Shown here in pieces: positions 19,885 to 30,497 of a DNA stretch of 64,000 nucleotides. Position numbers and translations under genes: made by a program. The stretch lies in NCBI GenBank assembly GCA_041394905.1, contig JAWKHJ010000004.1, positions 1 to 64,000 of the forward strand. The letters run 5' to 3'. Numbering within the stretch: position 1 is the first letter of the stretch; every line of letters starts with the position of its first letter. Source of the DNA: RI-231 sp041394905. Its GTDB lineage: Bacteria; Acidobacteriota; Terriglobia; Bryobacterales; UBA6623. The notes under the pieces were generated by a model. The model did not search any database and was not told the DNA's origin. It was given only the letters and a program-made list of their open reading frames with translations.

Positions 19885-20573
19885 ATGGTTCGGAGTCCTT
19901 GGGCTCGGCGCGGCAAAGCGCGGGCGATCGGCACGCGTCTGTTACGGGTGGCGCTCTGGTTGGCGGCAGGTCAGGCGTGCGCAGCGGATTTCACCATACG
20001 TCTTTACGACTACTCGTCCTGCGGCGAGAGAACTCTTCGCGAAGCCAGCGGCATCGCGACGGATCTGTTCGCAAAGGTCGGCTTGGAGACTCGCTGGGAA
20101 CAATGTCGAACTGACGCCTCCGGTCAAAACCACGACGCCTCGTGCTCACAACGCGCAGACGCGTCCGTATTGCAGTTGCGGCTCCATGACGCGCGCCAAG
20201 CGAAAAGGACAGCCCTGAAGCCGCTGCAATTTGGATACGCGCTGCCCTCCAAGGAGGGGTTTGGGGTTATCGCGGGAGTTTTCGTCGAAGAAATACGCAA
20301 CTTGTCCCGTTCGCAGGGTCTCGATCTGGCCAGCATCCTCGGCCATGTGATGGCTCACGAGATCGGGCACCTCCCCTGCTGGGGTCTAACCGGCATACCC
20401 GCGAGGGAATCATGCGACCGTTGTGGAAAAGACCGAGACCTTCGGTTTGCTCAGACCGGCCTGCTCGGGTTCACGCCCGAGCAGGGAGACTTGTCGCTCC
20501 CCAAAGCGCAGCTCGGGCGATCGAGAGTTACCAGTCCGGGCCCATCCTGCGCGCCGGCCCGGCTGAGTACTAA
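19885..20573 (+). CDS. Secreted HExxH-type putative metalloprotease, frame breaks after 20370
   Basis: The start MVRSPWARRGKARAIG leads to a signal peptide (LLRVALWLAAGQACAA). The mature part has cysteines that may pair (SSCGERT, EQCRTD, ASCSQR) and the motif HVMAHEIGH, a zinc site. Downstream pieces HTREGIMRPLW, RFAQTGLLGFTPEQ and ARAIESYQSGPILRAG lie in different frames, so at least four small indels are present. The in-frame end is TAA 20571-20573, which just overlaps the ftsK stop. A His before GIM could be the third metal ligand. No substrate can be named. Confidence 0.6.
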
Positions 20574-22969
20574 GTCTCCACTTCCGCCAGCCAATCCGGC
20601 GGTTTGATCACCTCGCGCGGACGGGGGCCATTCGGCGGCCCGATGATGCCGTCCTTCTCCATGGCGTCGAGAATGCTCGCGGCGCGGCCGTAGCCCAGCC
20701 GAAGCCTGCGTTGCAGCGTGGAGGTCGACGCCTTGCCGGCCTCGAGCACAACCTTCACCGCGTCCTGGTACATCGGGTCGTCAAACCCAGGCGGGTCCTC
20801 CTCGGACGCTTCGGTCTCGTCCGCAGGCGCTTGCAGGTATTCGTAGTCGTAACGCGGCTTGCCCTGCTCCTTCCAGCGCTTGACGACCGCCTCGATTTCT
20901 TCCTCGGTAACGAACGGGCCGTGCAGCCGCATCATGCGCGCCGTGCCCGGGGGCAGGAAGAGCATGTCGCCGCGGCCAAGCAAGGCTTCCGCGCCCATCG
21001 TGTCGAGGATGGTGCGCGAGTCCACGCGCGTAGCTAGGCGGAAGCTGATGCGCGCCGGCACGTTGGCCTTGATCAGGCCGGTGATGACGTCGACGCTCGG
21101 GCGCTGCGTGGCGAGCACCAGGTGGATGCCCACCGCGCGCGCCATCTGCGCCAGCCGCGTGATGGACTCTTCCACCTGACGGCCTTCGAGCATCATCAGG
21201 TCGGCGAGCTCGTCGATGATGATCACCAAGTAGGGCATCCGCTTGAGCTCGGCAGCGAGCTCGGGGTTGCCTTCGCGCTCCATGCGTTCGCGCATGCGCT
21301 CGATCTTCAGGTTGTACTGGTCGATGTTGCGCACGGCGAACTCGGCCAGCTGCTTCAAGCGCCGCTCCATCTCGGTGGTGGCGTTCTTGAGCGCATTGTT
21401 GGCCTTCTTCATGTCGGTGATGACCGGCGTGAGAAGGTGCGGGATCTCGTGGTAGAGGCCTAGCTCGACCGTCTTGGGGTCGACCATGATGAAGCGCACT
21501 TCATCGGGCGTGGCCCGCAGCAGGATCGACATGATGAAGGCGTTGATCATCACCGACTTGCCCGATCCAGTCGAACCGGCGACGAGCAAGTGGGGCATCT
21601 GCGTCAGGTCGGCAATCTTCATCCGGCCCGAGATGTCCTTGCCCATGGCCACCGTCAGCGGCGAACGCGCCTCACGGAACTCGCGCGACTCGATCACCTC
21701 GCGCAGGCTGATCACCTCACGGCGCGAGTTGGGCACCTCGATGCCGACCGTCGACTTGCCCGGGATGCGCTCGACCAGAATCGACTCGCATTCGAGCGCC
21801 ATGCAGAGATCCTCGGAGAGGTTGAGGATCTTCGAGACCTTGACGCCCGCCTCGGGCTTGAACTCGAACGTGGTGACAATCGGGCCCGGATTGATCTGCG
21901 TGACCGAGCCGCCGACCTTGAACTCCTCGAACTTGAGCTGGATCTTCCGCGCCAGCGCCTGCAGCTCTTCCGGGTCGTAGGCGCTGCGGCTATGCGGCGG
22001 ATGCAGCAGAGAGGTGGTCGGGACGCGGTAGTCGATGGCCTCGTCCTCTTCTTCCTCCGGTTCGAAAGATTCCTGGTCGTCCCACGGCGGCGCTTCGCCG
22101 CGCTTGTCGACAATCGGGGCGGCCTTTTCGACGACCTCCTCTTCGAAGGCCTCTGCCTGGCGCTGCTCGCGCGAGGCCGGAGCATCCTCTTCTTCGTCGT
22201 AGGGAACGATCGGCGGGAAGCCGGCGGACGCCTCTTCCCCTTCTTCCAGCGCTTCGTCGGCTTCCTCGGGCGGGCTGACGGCGACCGCCTCGTCGCCGAT
22301 GCGCAGAGCTGCTCGCTCGACCGGGGCGCGTTCCGCCGCTTCGGACTTCTTGCGCTCCTTTGTCTTCGGCCGCAAGCGTCCGCGGCCAAACCAAGCCAAC
22401 AAACGGTCGCGCAGGCTCTTCTCGCTCGACTTGCGCGCCTCGATGAAGGCGACCAGCGCCGCCATGCGGAATGACGTCATCAAATAGAGCGCGACTACGG
22501 CCCCTGCAAACAGCAGCATGGCCGCTCCGGTCGGGTTGAGAAGGCGCACCAGGTTATCCGCGAAGATCAACCCCAACACGCCGCCCGCCTTCACCGTGCC
22601 GCGCCAGAACGCCCAGTCCGATTGCATGCCCAAAGCCGTCGCTCCCACAAGCAGGAACAGCGCTCCGCCAAGCACGCGCGTCAACGGCCAAGGCTGGTCA
22701 GAGGAACGCAGCCAAACCCAGCCGAGCGCAGTCAGGTAAGCCGGCAGAAAAAACGCGGCTAAACCCAACCATTGCAACGTCAAATCGCTGAAGATCGCCC
22801 CCGGCACGCCGATGAGGTTACTCACCTCGTCCGCGGCGGTGGCGACGTTGAAAGACGGATCGAGTGTTTGATGCGACACCAGACTGAGCGTCGTGGCGAT
22901 CGCCAAAAGAAGCAATAGGAACCCTATCGGTTCATTCAACCGTGGGTTCGCCGTGGGACTGAACATCAT
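20570..22969 (-). CDS. ftsK: DNA translocase FtsK/SpoIIIE
   Basis: The protein is about 799 residues. The N-terminus has four membrane helices (IGFLLLLLAIATTLSLV, WLGLAAFFLPAYLTALGW and two more). A long acidic linker follows, then the motor domain with Walker A GSTGSGKS, Walker B LVIIIDELADLMM and the FtsK signature VGIHLVLATQRPSVDVITG. The C-terminal gamma winged helix reads YGRAASILDAMEKDGIIG. It pumps chromosome ends across the division septum. The start is ATG 22969 or 22966 after a GGAGAGG ribosome-binding site. uppP lies 57 nt upstream in the same direction. Confidence 0.97.
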   Translation of the reverse strand: MMFSPTANPRLNEPIGFLLLLLAIATTLSLVSHQTLDPSFNVATAADEVSNLIGVPGAIFSDLTLQWLGLAAFFLPAYLTALGWVWLRSSDQPWPLTRVLGGALFLLVGATALGMQSDWAFWRGTVKAGGVLGLIFADNLVRLLNPTGAAMLLFAGAVVALYLMTSFRMAALVAFIEARKSSEKSLRDRLLAWFGRGRLRPKTKERKKSEAAERAPVERAALRIGDEAVAVSPPEEADEALEEGEEASAGFPPIVPYDEEEDAPASREQRQAEAFEEEVVEKAAPIVDKRGEAPPWDDQESFEPEEEEDEAIDYRVPTTSLLHPPHSRSAYDPEELQALARKIQLKFEEFKVGGSVTQINPGPIVTTFEFKPEAGVKVSKILNLSEDLCMALECESILVERIPGKSTVGIEVPNSRREVISLREVIESREFREARSPLTVAMGKDISGRMKIADLTQMPHLLVAGSTGSGKSVMINAFIMSILLRATPDEVRFIMVDPKTVELGLYHEIPHLLTPVITDMKKANNALKNATTEMERRLKQLAEFAVRNIDQYNLKIERMRERMEREGNPELAAELKRMPYLVIIIDELADLMMLEGRQVEESITRLAQMARAVGIHLVLATQRPSVDVITGLIKANVPARISFRLATRVDSRTILDTMGAEALLGRGDMLFLPPGTARMMRLHGPFVTEEEIEAVVKRWKEQGKPRYDYEYLQAPADETEASEEDPPGFDDPMYQDAVKVVLEAGKASTSTLQRRLRLGYGRAASILDAMEKDGIIGPPNGPRPREVIKPPDWLAEVET

Positions 22970-23026
22970 TCCGCCTCTCCTTGCCAAAAAGAACAAGAGC
23001 CGAGGCGAAAGGGTTTCCCTCGAGCC

Positions 23027-23872
23027 CTAGCTCGCGGGAAAGCGGTAGAAGTACGCAAGAGCCAAAACTATTATGCCAAACACGATGCGGTAGATGACAA
23101 ACACGCGCATGGTCGCCCGACGCAGGAAGGCCAGGAAGCCGGCAATCACGGCGAAACCGGCGACCGCACTGACGAGGACGCCGACGAGAAACGCGGTCTG
23201 CTGATCGGCCGGGATGCCGCCGTGCTCGAAAGCGTCTTTGGCGGCGAGCAGCGCGGCGCCGACGATGATCGGCGTCGAAAGCAGGAAGGAGAAGCGCGCC
23301 GCCGAATGCCGCGTCATGCCGCGCAGCATGGCCGTCGAGATCGTGATGCCCGAGCGCGAAGTGCCAGGGATGAGCGCCACCGCCTGAGCGCAGCCAATGG
23401 CCATGGCGTCGGCGAGGTCAGGCGATCTAAATCGCTGGAATGTCCCCTTCCGCTCGGCGTAGGCAATCAGCAAGCCAATGCCGATCAACATCACGCCGAT
23501 CACGAAAGGGCTACGCAGCGACGACTCGACGAAATCTTTGAGCAAAACGCCTACGACGCCCGCAGGGAGCGTGGCGGCCACCAAGTACCAGAACAGACGC
23601 GGGTTCTCGTAAAGGTCGTAGTCCGGCTCGCCCGGCTCGGGCTTCCAGACCTCCTTTCCGAAAGCGAGAAAGATGAGCCGAACCCAGGTCTTGAAGAAGT
23701 ACGCTATGACCGCCGTCACGGTGCCGGCGTGCAGCGCGATGTCGAACAGCAGCCCGTGATCTTGCCAGCCGAGCAGCCACGGGACCAGGATCAGGTGCGC
23801 CGAGCTCGATACCGGCAGGAACTCCGTAAGCGCCTGCACCAGCGCCAAAACGACGGCATGAAAGACGGGCAT
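23027..23872 (-). CDS. uppP: Undecaprenyl-diphosphatase
   Basis: This is a 281-residue integral membrane BacA/UppP protein. It shows the two active-site motifs, EFLPVSSSAHLIL near the N-terminus and IPGTSRSGITI in the middle, plus eight or so hydrophobic helices. It recycles the undecaprenyl-PP carrier for cell-wall synthesis and confers bacitracin tolerance. It is in line with ftsK, so co-transcription is plausible. Confidence 0.97.
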   Translation of the reverse strand: MPVFHAVVLALVQALTEFLPVSSSAHLILVPWLLGWQDHGLLFDIALHAGTVTAVIAYFFKTWVRLIFLAFGKEVWKPEPGEPDYDLYENPRLFWYLVAATLPAGVVGVLLKDFVESSLRSPFVIGVMLIGIGLLIAYAERKGTFQRFRSPDLADAMAIGCAQAVALIPGTSRSGITISTAMLRGMTRHSAARFSFLLSTPIIVGAALLAAKDAFEHGGIPADQQTAFLVGVLVSAVAGFAVIAGFLAFLRRATMRVFVIYRIVFGIIVLALAYFYRFPAS

Positions 23873-23910
23873 TGTGAGGTCTTACCGAGTCAACTTGGCG
23901 CCGCTGGCGT

Positions 23911-25197
23911 TTAGTGCGCAGCTAACGCAGGCTCAAACGCCGGGACGAGATTCCCGTCGGCGTCGAACGCCATCTCGGCCGGCTCGCTCAAGACCTCGAT
24001 TTCCGGGTTGTTGCGCAACTCTGGCAAAAGGTTCTCGCTCACCATGCACTCGGCCAGATCCATTGAGTTGGGGATCCAAACGATCGTACAGTCTTCAACG
24101 TTCAAATTCCCGCAGGTCGGCAAGATGCGCTCGATGCACTCCTTATCCGAAGCAAAGTGCATCGGAGTCGCCCCGGGCTGCGTGGTCGACGAAGTCAAAC
24201 CGTTGATCCAGGTCGCGTTGTAGTCGATCTGCTCCACGAGCCGGTCGGTGGTGATGTCGGCGAAGCCGATTCCGATGGCGTTGCCGTAGCTCTTGCTCGA
24301 GATGTTGCGGACGAACACGCGCTGGATCACCGGCACGCCGGTCCAACGATTGGGGCCGTCGACCGAGCGGTTGATGACTTTCGTGTCCATGCCCGCGCCG
24401 GAAAAGTTCTTGCCCATCTCGTCGACGATCAGCAGGTCGACCGCTTTGGCCGGGATGTTCGTCTTCCAGGATTTCGTTTTCGCGAGCAGAGCCTCTTCCT
24501 GCTCGACCATCCCTTCGACGCCGAGCGCCGCCACTTCCGCCGTGTTGTGCCAAGCGTCCTCGAGAATCGCCAGTCCGCCCAGCATCTTGCCGGTCGAGAG
24601 GACAACGGCACCGACGGAGCGGATGACCTGCTCCATGCCAATCTTGAGCGCCCAGGTGTGATAACGCTTCGCGCCGGCCCACTTGCCCAGGCCGATCGCC
24701 ATCATCTTGTGGACGCCCGATTCCAATCCGCCCTCGAAGTCCGTATGCCACTTCACACGGCTGCACAGCATCACGCCGTCGGCCTCGAAGGCATTGCGGT
24801 CCATCGAGACCTCGATACCTTCCGGCGTCGTCCCGACTTTGACGACGTCGAGCGAGCTGACGATCGGCGCGCCCATGCGTTCTTCGGTGATGCCGTAGTG
24901 GTGCAGGACGTCGGCCTGACCTTCGGCCGTGGCCGCGCCATGGCTGCCCATCACAGGCACGATGAACGGCTTGCAGTCCCGGCTCTTCCAGAAGTCGACG
25001 ACAGCTTTGACGATGACGTCGATGTTCTGAATGCCGCGCGAACCGGCGCCGACCGCGATACGGCTACCCGGCTTGACCGATTTGGTCCACTCGGCTGCCT
25101 CCATCGTCTGCCGCACGGCGGCGGCGACGTCGGACAGTGCTCTTTTCGGGAAGTTTTGGCGGACGCGTACGAGGCGGTGCATGGCGATTGAGACCAT
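23911..25197 (-). CDS. LarA-superfamily (nickel-pincer) isomerase-like protein
   Basis: This encodes 428 residues from ATG 25197 (MVSIAMHRLVRV); a later ATG at 25182 is possible. It has GSRIAVGAGSRGIQNIDV and VPVMGSHGAATAEGQ, which correspond to the N-terminal substrate and cofactor region of DUF2088/LarA-like proteins. Later it has KWHTDFEGGLESGVHKMMAI, where His and Lys residues could hold the Ni-pincer cofactor. No signal peptide is present. The overall pattern fits the non-lactate LarA homologues described as nickel-pincer isomerases. The substrate is unknown. No larB, larC or larE genes are nearby. A second, more canonical LarA is at 58.9-60.2 kb. Confidence 0.75.
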   Translation of the reverse strand: MVSIAMHRLVRVRQNFPKRALSDVAAAVRQTMEAAEWTKSVKPGSRIAVGAGSRGIQNIDVIVKAVVDFWKSRDCKPFIVPVMGSHGAATAEGQADVLHHYGITEERMGAPIVSSLDVVKVGTTPEGIEVSMDRNAFEADGVMLCSRVKWHTDFEGGLESGVHKMMAIGLGKWAGAKRYHTWALKIGMEQVIRSVGAVVLSTGKMLGGLAILEDAWHNTAEVAALGVEGMVEQEEALLAKTKSWKTNIPAKAVDLLIVDEMGKNFSGAGMDTKVINRSVDGPNRWTGVPVIQRVFVRNISSKSYGNAIGIGFADITTDRLVEQIDYNATWINGLTSSTTQPGATPMHFASDKECIERILPTCGNLNVEDCTIVWIPNSMDLAECMVSENLLPELRNNPEIEVLSEPAEMAFDADGNLVPAFEPALAAH

Positions 25198-25270
25198 TAT
25201 CACCCAGTGCGGCAGGCGTCGGGCAGAACGGCCTTCCCGCGAGAACAAGGAAGCTCGCTTACCAAACAAC

Positions 25271-25301
25271 AAGGGCCGGGACTTCGCGACGCCCGGCCCT
25301 T
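25271..25301 (-). terminator. Probable intrinsic terminator downstream of the truncated minus-strand gene
   Basis: A 10-bp GC-rich stem (25271-25280 with 25292-25301) is followed on the minus strand by ttgtttggt. It lies just after the stop of the fragment that ends at 25346 and before the LarA-like start. Confidence 0.55.
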
Positions 25302-25345
25302 GCGCCGCCCAAAATCGGCAGTACGGGTGGTGGTTTCAAACGTTG

Positions 25346-25645
25346 CTAAAAGGTGTCTTCCACGCACCCGATCTCTAGACAATCCGCCACGCCATTCGCG
25401 TCTTCGTCCCTTTTCAGGATGAGAGTGAAGGGCAAATCATAATCCCCGAGGCCTGTGTAGGTGAAGCTCCTTCCGCTCGAGGTTCGCCGGATTGCGCGGC
25501 AAGCGTGCTCCGAGCCCGTTCCGTTTGGATAGGGGGAGATGCTCCATTCCATGCAGGTCGCGTCGTCGCTGGAGCGGCCCTTCGTGCACGTCGCGACCAG
25601 CGGATCTGGGAGGTCGAAAAAGGGGTCAGGGCTATCCGGTCCGTG
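25346..25645 (-). pseudogene. C-terminal remnant of a secreted protein with a Ca-binding-like tail
   Basis: The open frame on the minus strand continues upstream of its only ATG (25552) with protein-like sequence. It contains PDPFFDLPDPLVATC, ending near 25645, and reaches a stop at about 25667. It has four or more cysteines and ends with RDEDANGVADCLEIG, a D-x-D-x-N-G loop like calcium-binding repeats. No initiation site or signal peptide remains, so the 5' part is lost. It abuts the 5'-truncated propeller gene on the other strand. The family is not recognised. Confidence 0.5.
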
Positions 25646-26958
25646 TGGTCCCGTTCGCTCCCCGTCTTACTTCAGACGGCAAGCGCGCCATTCTCGTCGA
25701 CTATGACGATAAGAGGGCCTTTGTCTCCGATGCGGACTTTCAGACCGGGCGTAGGGCGATCACCGCGACCGGCGACGAGATTGGACCCGTTCTGTTCTCT
25801 CACGACGATCGGTTCGCGCTGTTCGTGCGGATGGCGGAGAAAGGGCTCCGCGACGCTGCAACCCTGTGGGCGATCGATCTCGAGTCGCCGGATAGCGAGC
25901 CTCGTCAAGTTGCCGACCTTGGCGAGGACCTGATTCCGTGGCGTCTGTGGACTGACCCCACTGGACGACTCTTTTTCGGTCGGTCGCGTCCCGAAGTCAC
26001 CCGCACTGTCATGGTGGGCGCCGGGGCCGACGCGCCACAAGAAGAGACGGCGGTCCAGTCCGAACTCGCAAGCGGGACCTTCCCTCTGTTTTATTCCAGT
26101 GACGGTCAGGCGCTCTACTACCGACGGATGTTTGGCGAAGAAGTGACGGAACACGCGTCCGTGTTGCGTCGCGATCTGGGCGCCGGTCGAGACGAGGAGA
26201 TCTCCCTACCGGTTCCCCCGCGGTCAGTCTACGGCGAGGCGATTCCGGGCCTGCGACGCGACCTCGAAAAGATCGCTTACGTTCGGGGCGGAGCCAAGGA
26301 GCTTGCTGTCTTTGACGTCCGGACGGAAACAAGCAGCACGGTTGTCGAATGGCCTTACCGAATTTTCGGCCTGGGCGGCGCGCCGTTCCGGATGGATTGG
26401 TCCCCGGCCGGCGACAAGATCGCCTTCGTCGCGCAGGCGGCTGACGAGCGCTCTTACACGCTCAACCTTGCGAACGTTGAGAGCGGGCAGGCTGTGACGC
26501 TCGTTGACCGGCTTCAGTTCGATGCGCCGCTCGCGTTCTCTCCCGACGGTGCAAGCATCGCTTATGCGGACGCGGATTGCCTTTGGGTCATCGCCGCGAA
26601 TGGCGGCGAAGCCCGCAAGCTCAACTGCGTAGAGCCACTGGTCAGCCCGCCCCGAGATAGCTGGAGAGGTTCTCTGGCGGCTGAAGTTTGGGGCGGAGCG
26701 GGCCCAAGTTGGTCCCCTGACGGAACGCGTCTCGCCTGGGCGACGGCCAACGCCGTCTCGAAAAAGGCGGAGCTACTCGTGGTGGATACGAAGACCGGTA
26801 CGACGAAGGTCGTCTGGTCAGGCAAACCGGATCTAGCCGATTGGGCGAGGCTCCCGCATTGGTCGCCCAGCGGCGACCAGATTGCGATCGCCGTCAGCGA
26901 AGGTCGGGACTGCGAGCTCTGGACCCTCGAAAACTACCTTCCGGACCAAGGTCGATAA
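25646..26958 (+). pseudogene. TolB/PD40-type beta-propeller protein, 5' part missing
   Basis: The open frame extends left to about 25492, but only from about 25646 (VVPFAPRLTSDGKRAILVD) does it look like protein. The left part is an Arg-rich antisense reading of the neighbouring fragment. The body has repeated PD40 blades such as APLAFSPDGASIAYADAD, GPSWSPDGTRLAWATA and PHWSPSGDQIAIAVS. In this type of genome such propellers usually follow a kinase or winged-helix domain, which is absent here. It is either a truncated gene or a misassembly junction. A strong terminator follows the stop. Confidence 0.65.
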
Positions 26959-26963
26959 TGGAA

Positions 26964-27000
26964 ACGGCGGGCCGCTTGTCAGGCGGCCCGCCGTGTTTTC
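26964..27000. terminator. Intrinsic terminator between the propeller gene and the receptor gene
   Basis: A perfect 12-bp stem (26964-26975 with 26983-26994, seven-base loop) is followed by gtttt on the plus strand. On the minus strand the stem is followed by tttc only. It separates two convergent genes. Confidence 0.85.
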
Positions 27001-27015
27001 AGCCGTTGCCCAGTC

Positions 27016-30000
27016 TCAGAACTCGTAGCGCAGTGCGAACTGCACCACCCGCGATCCCTGCGCGGAGGTGATCTCGCCAAACGTCGGGCTGGTTACGTTG
27101 CGGTTGCCACGCTCGAAGATCGGCGAGTTGCTCGCGTTGATGAAGCTGGCGCGAAACATCACACGCTGCCGCTCAGTGATCGAGAACCGCTTCTGCAGGC
27201 TGGCGTCGAGTGTCGTGTAGCCGGGTCCGCGTACCACGCCAACGCCCGAATTGCCGAAGGTTCCCACCAGCGGCTGGCTGAAGGCGCTCGTATCGAACCA
27301 AGCCCCGCCTTGACCTACGGTTTTCGGGCCATCGTTGCCGTCGCCGACACGGTCGGCGCGATAGCCGCGCGAGACGGTTCCGGAGCGGTCCGGCGAGCTG
27401 ATCGTCCACGGCATGCCCGTCTTGTGGGTGTAGACGCCGGAAAGCTGCCAGCCGCCCAGAATGCCATTGACGGCCGAATTCCAGTTGCCGCCGAACTTCT
27501 TCTCACGGCCGAACGGCAGCTCGTAGACGAAGTTGCCCACCAGCATGTGCCGTTGATCGAAGAATGTCGGCCCCCACTCCGCGCGCTTGTCGCGCAGGTT
27601 CTGCCAGTAGGCGGACTGCGGACCACTGAGGCCGCCCGAGCCGTAGTACCCGATGGCGTCGCTCATGCCTTTCGAGTAGGTGTAGGAGACCTGGAACAAA
27701 AGGCCCTTCGTCATGCGGCGGCGCAGCGAAGCCTGCAGCGCGTTGTATTCCTGGTCGCCGTTCGATTCCGTGCCCGAGATCTGCGAGATGACAGCGAGGT
27801 CGGGGTTGCCGGAAAGGTACGGGCTGCACTTGCAGGCGGCCGGCGTCCCGTCGATGTTCACCTTCTGGAAGTAGGGCATGGGTACGACGAGGTGCGTGCC
27901 CTTTTGGCCCACGTAACCCACCGAGAGCACCGTCTCTTGATTCAGCTGTTGCTCGATCGTGAAGTTCCACTGCTTCACGTTCGCAGGGCGCACGTGTTGG
28001 TCCCACAACCGGATGTTGGCGCTGCGGTATGGGTTGGTCTGCGACACAGTCGAGAACCCGTCGGCGGTAAACGACGCGGGTTGCGCGAAATTGTCGTAGA
28101 CCGCCTCGAACTCGATGTTGAACGGCGGATTGAGTGGCAGCCTGAGGTTCGTGCCGGTCCCCTCCATGAACGAGGAAATCGTGAAGGCTCCGCGGAAGAC
28201 CGTCTTTCCGTGCAGCTTCTTCGGGGTGTAGGCGAAGCCAATGCGCGGCTGGAAGTCCTTGTTGTAGGGTTCGTAAAGCGCTCGTGAGTTGCCGTCTTGG
28301 CCCGCCAGCAGCAACTTACCGGAGTAAGGCTCGAAGCTCGACTGGCGGTCGAGCACCTCATAGAGAAGGTGGTGCCACTCCCAACGCATTCCGAGGTTGA
28401 GAGTGAAGCTCATCGGAGGCGCGCCAGTCGTCCTGGAAGTAGAAACCGAGCATGTACTTGCGGTGGCCCCAAACGTTGCCGGCCGTTCCCCGCCCGATGC
28501 GCGCGGGCGTACCGAGCAAGAAGTCCGCTTCAGCAAGGCCCTTCGAAGCCGCCGAAGCCTGATCGCGGCTGAAGTTGCCGTTGTACTGCAGGAAGCCCGT
28601 GCGGCCGGTGTTGCCGGCGTAGAAGGTATTCATGTGCTGCCGCAAGACCTGGCCCCCATCTTCATCTGGTGGCGTCCGCGGATCACGGTCAAGTTGTCGA
28701 CGTACTGGTAAGTGGTGTTCGCCGCCATCGTCTGGGTGCCGATGTTTGCGCTGCCAATGTTGCTGGCGAAGTTGGAGCCGGTAAACTGCAACTGCATCAG
28801 CCCGGGGCCGCGTTCGTTTCCGTTCTTGATGCCAATCTGGTTGGCCACGTCGCCCAAGCCGTTGTCCGTCCCGCCGTTGTGAAACATGATGTTGTTTACG
28901 CCGAGCCGGACCTCGTTGACGATGCTCGCGCCGAAGGAGCGCGTCCAGTTGACGACGCCCGCCTGGAACGGCGAGTTGCGGAAGGCGCCGAAGTTCAGCG
29001 GGAACGTGTTGATTGTCGGGTCGTCCTGAACACTCTTGGAGTAGCGCGCCGAGATGGTGTCAGCGTCGGTGGGACGCCAGTCGAGCTTCACATCGCCCTG
29101 GTCGGTTTGCAGCTTGCGGTTCGAAGTATTGACTTGGTTCTGGCGCAATCCGCTGTTGATGGCGTTCGGGTACAGGCTTGCGTCGTTGAGCAGATTGAGG
29201 GCAACCGGGCTGATGCGGCTCTGCGGGATCACGTTGTTCGCGAAGGGCTGGCGACGGCCGGATGCGTCCACGTTGGCGTAGTCGTAAAGCTGAATCGGCG
29301 CCCCGTTTACACTGTTCGCGGACAAGTAGGCGGGGTCAAGCAAGTTGGAGAAGTCGCCCTTGCGGAAGGCCTCAGGCATCACGTTGAGCAGACCGGCCGA
29401 GCCTGGCTCGGAACGACGGGTCCCTTGGTAGTCGACAAAGAAGAACAAACGATCCTTCTTGACTGGCCCGCCAAGGGTGAAGCCGAACATGTTCTGCCGC
29501 AAAGGGACCTGGGTGTCGACCGCAGGATTGGATGCGGCTTGCCAGTTGTGCGCCCAGGTATTGGCGTTGAGCTTGTCGTTCTGGAAGTACTCGAACAGAG
29601 AGCCGTGCAATCCGTTCGAGCCCGACTTCATGGTGACGTTGATGATCCCGCCCTGGAAGTTGCCGAATTCCGCTGAGGCGTTGTTGGTGATGACCTTGAA
29701 CTCTGCGACGGCATCGATGTTGGGTTGGTAGGAGGTCAGGTTGCCCGCCGGCTGGTTGTTGTCGATGCCGTCGAGCAGGAAGTTGTTGCCCTGCTCCCGG
29801 TTGCCATTGATATAGGGCCGCCGCCGCCGCCGGTGCGGCGACCATCGCTGAGTGATGCAGGATTGGTCGTGGTCACGCCCGGGACGAGCATCGTCATGGC
29901 AATGAAATTGCGAGTCGGTAGCGGCAGGGCGACTGTCTGTTCGCCGGTGATGACGGCTGAGTTCCGTCTTCTCGGTTTGCAGGAGCGGACCGGCTGCGGA

Positions 30001-30378
30001 GACTTCCACGGTCTCGGTCACCGCACCCAACTCGAGTGTCACGTCGATGCGGCCGCGCTGGTTGACCTCGAGTAGGACCTCCGGCTGCAGCCAGCCCCGG
30101 AAACCCTCGGAGCGCACACGGATTTCATAGCGCCCGGGCGGAATCCGCGGTAGGGCATAGATGCCCGACTCGTTGGACTGAGTAGAGTAGCTGACGCCGC
30201 GATCCAGGTCGCGAGCGGTGATCTCGGCGCCGACGACGGCGGCCCCCGAAGGATCCGTCACCAGGCCGGTGATGCCAGCACTGACTTCCTGAGCCCGCAC
30301 GGGCTGAACGAGAGAGAAGATGGAGACGGCGAGAAGGAGCGCAATGCTCACTCTCAACGGAGTCGCGATTAAACTCAT
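27016..30378 (-). CDS. Oar-like TonB-dependent outer-membrane protein (copy A), frame breaks near 29850-29960, 28640 and 28410-28530
   Basis: The start MSLIATPLRVSIALLLAVS is a signal peptide. A carboxypeptidase-regulatory beta domain follows (GITGLVTDPSGAAVVGAEIT, SGIYALPRIPPGRYEIRV). The plug has NNFLLDGIDNNQPAGNL and FKVITNNASAEFGNFQGG. A barrel of about 900 residues ends with the outer-membrane signal VVQFALRYEF. Copy B at 31.9-35.3 kb is nearly the same length and highly similar throughout, and shows where the frame breaks restore. It probably imports a large ligand (oligosaccharide or peptide), but the ligand is unknown. Confidence 0.9.
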
Positions 30379-30497
30379 GGAAAAACTTACCTCATCCCTG
30401 CTGAATCGGGCGGGCTCCCGGGCCCGGACAAAGGGCACAATCCCCTCGTAGCCTACGTGCCAAATAGCTTATCCGGGCTAAGGGGCTCCAAGGGAAT

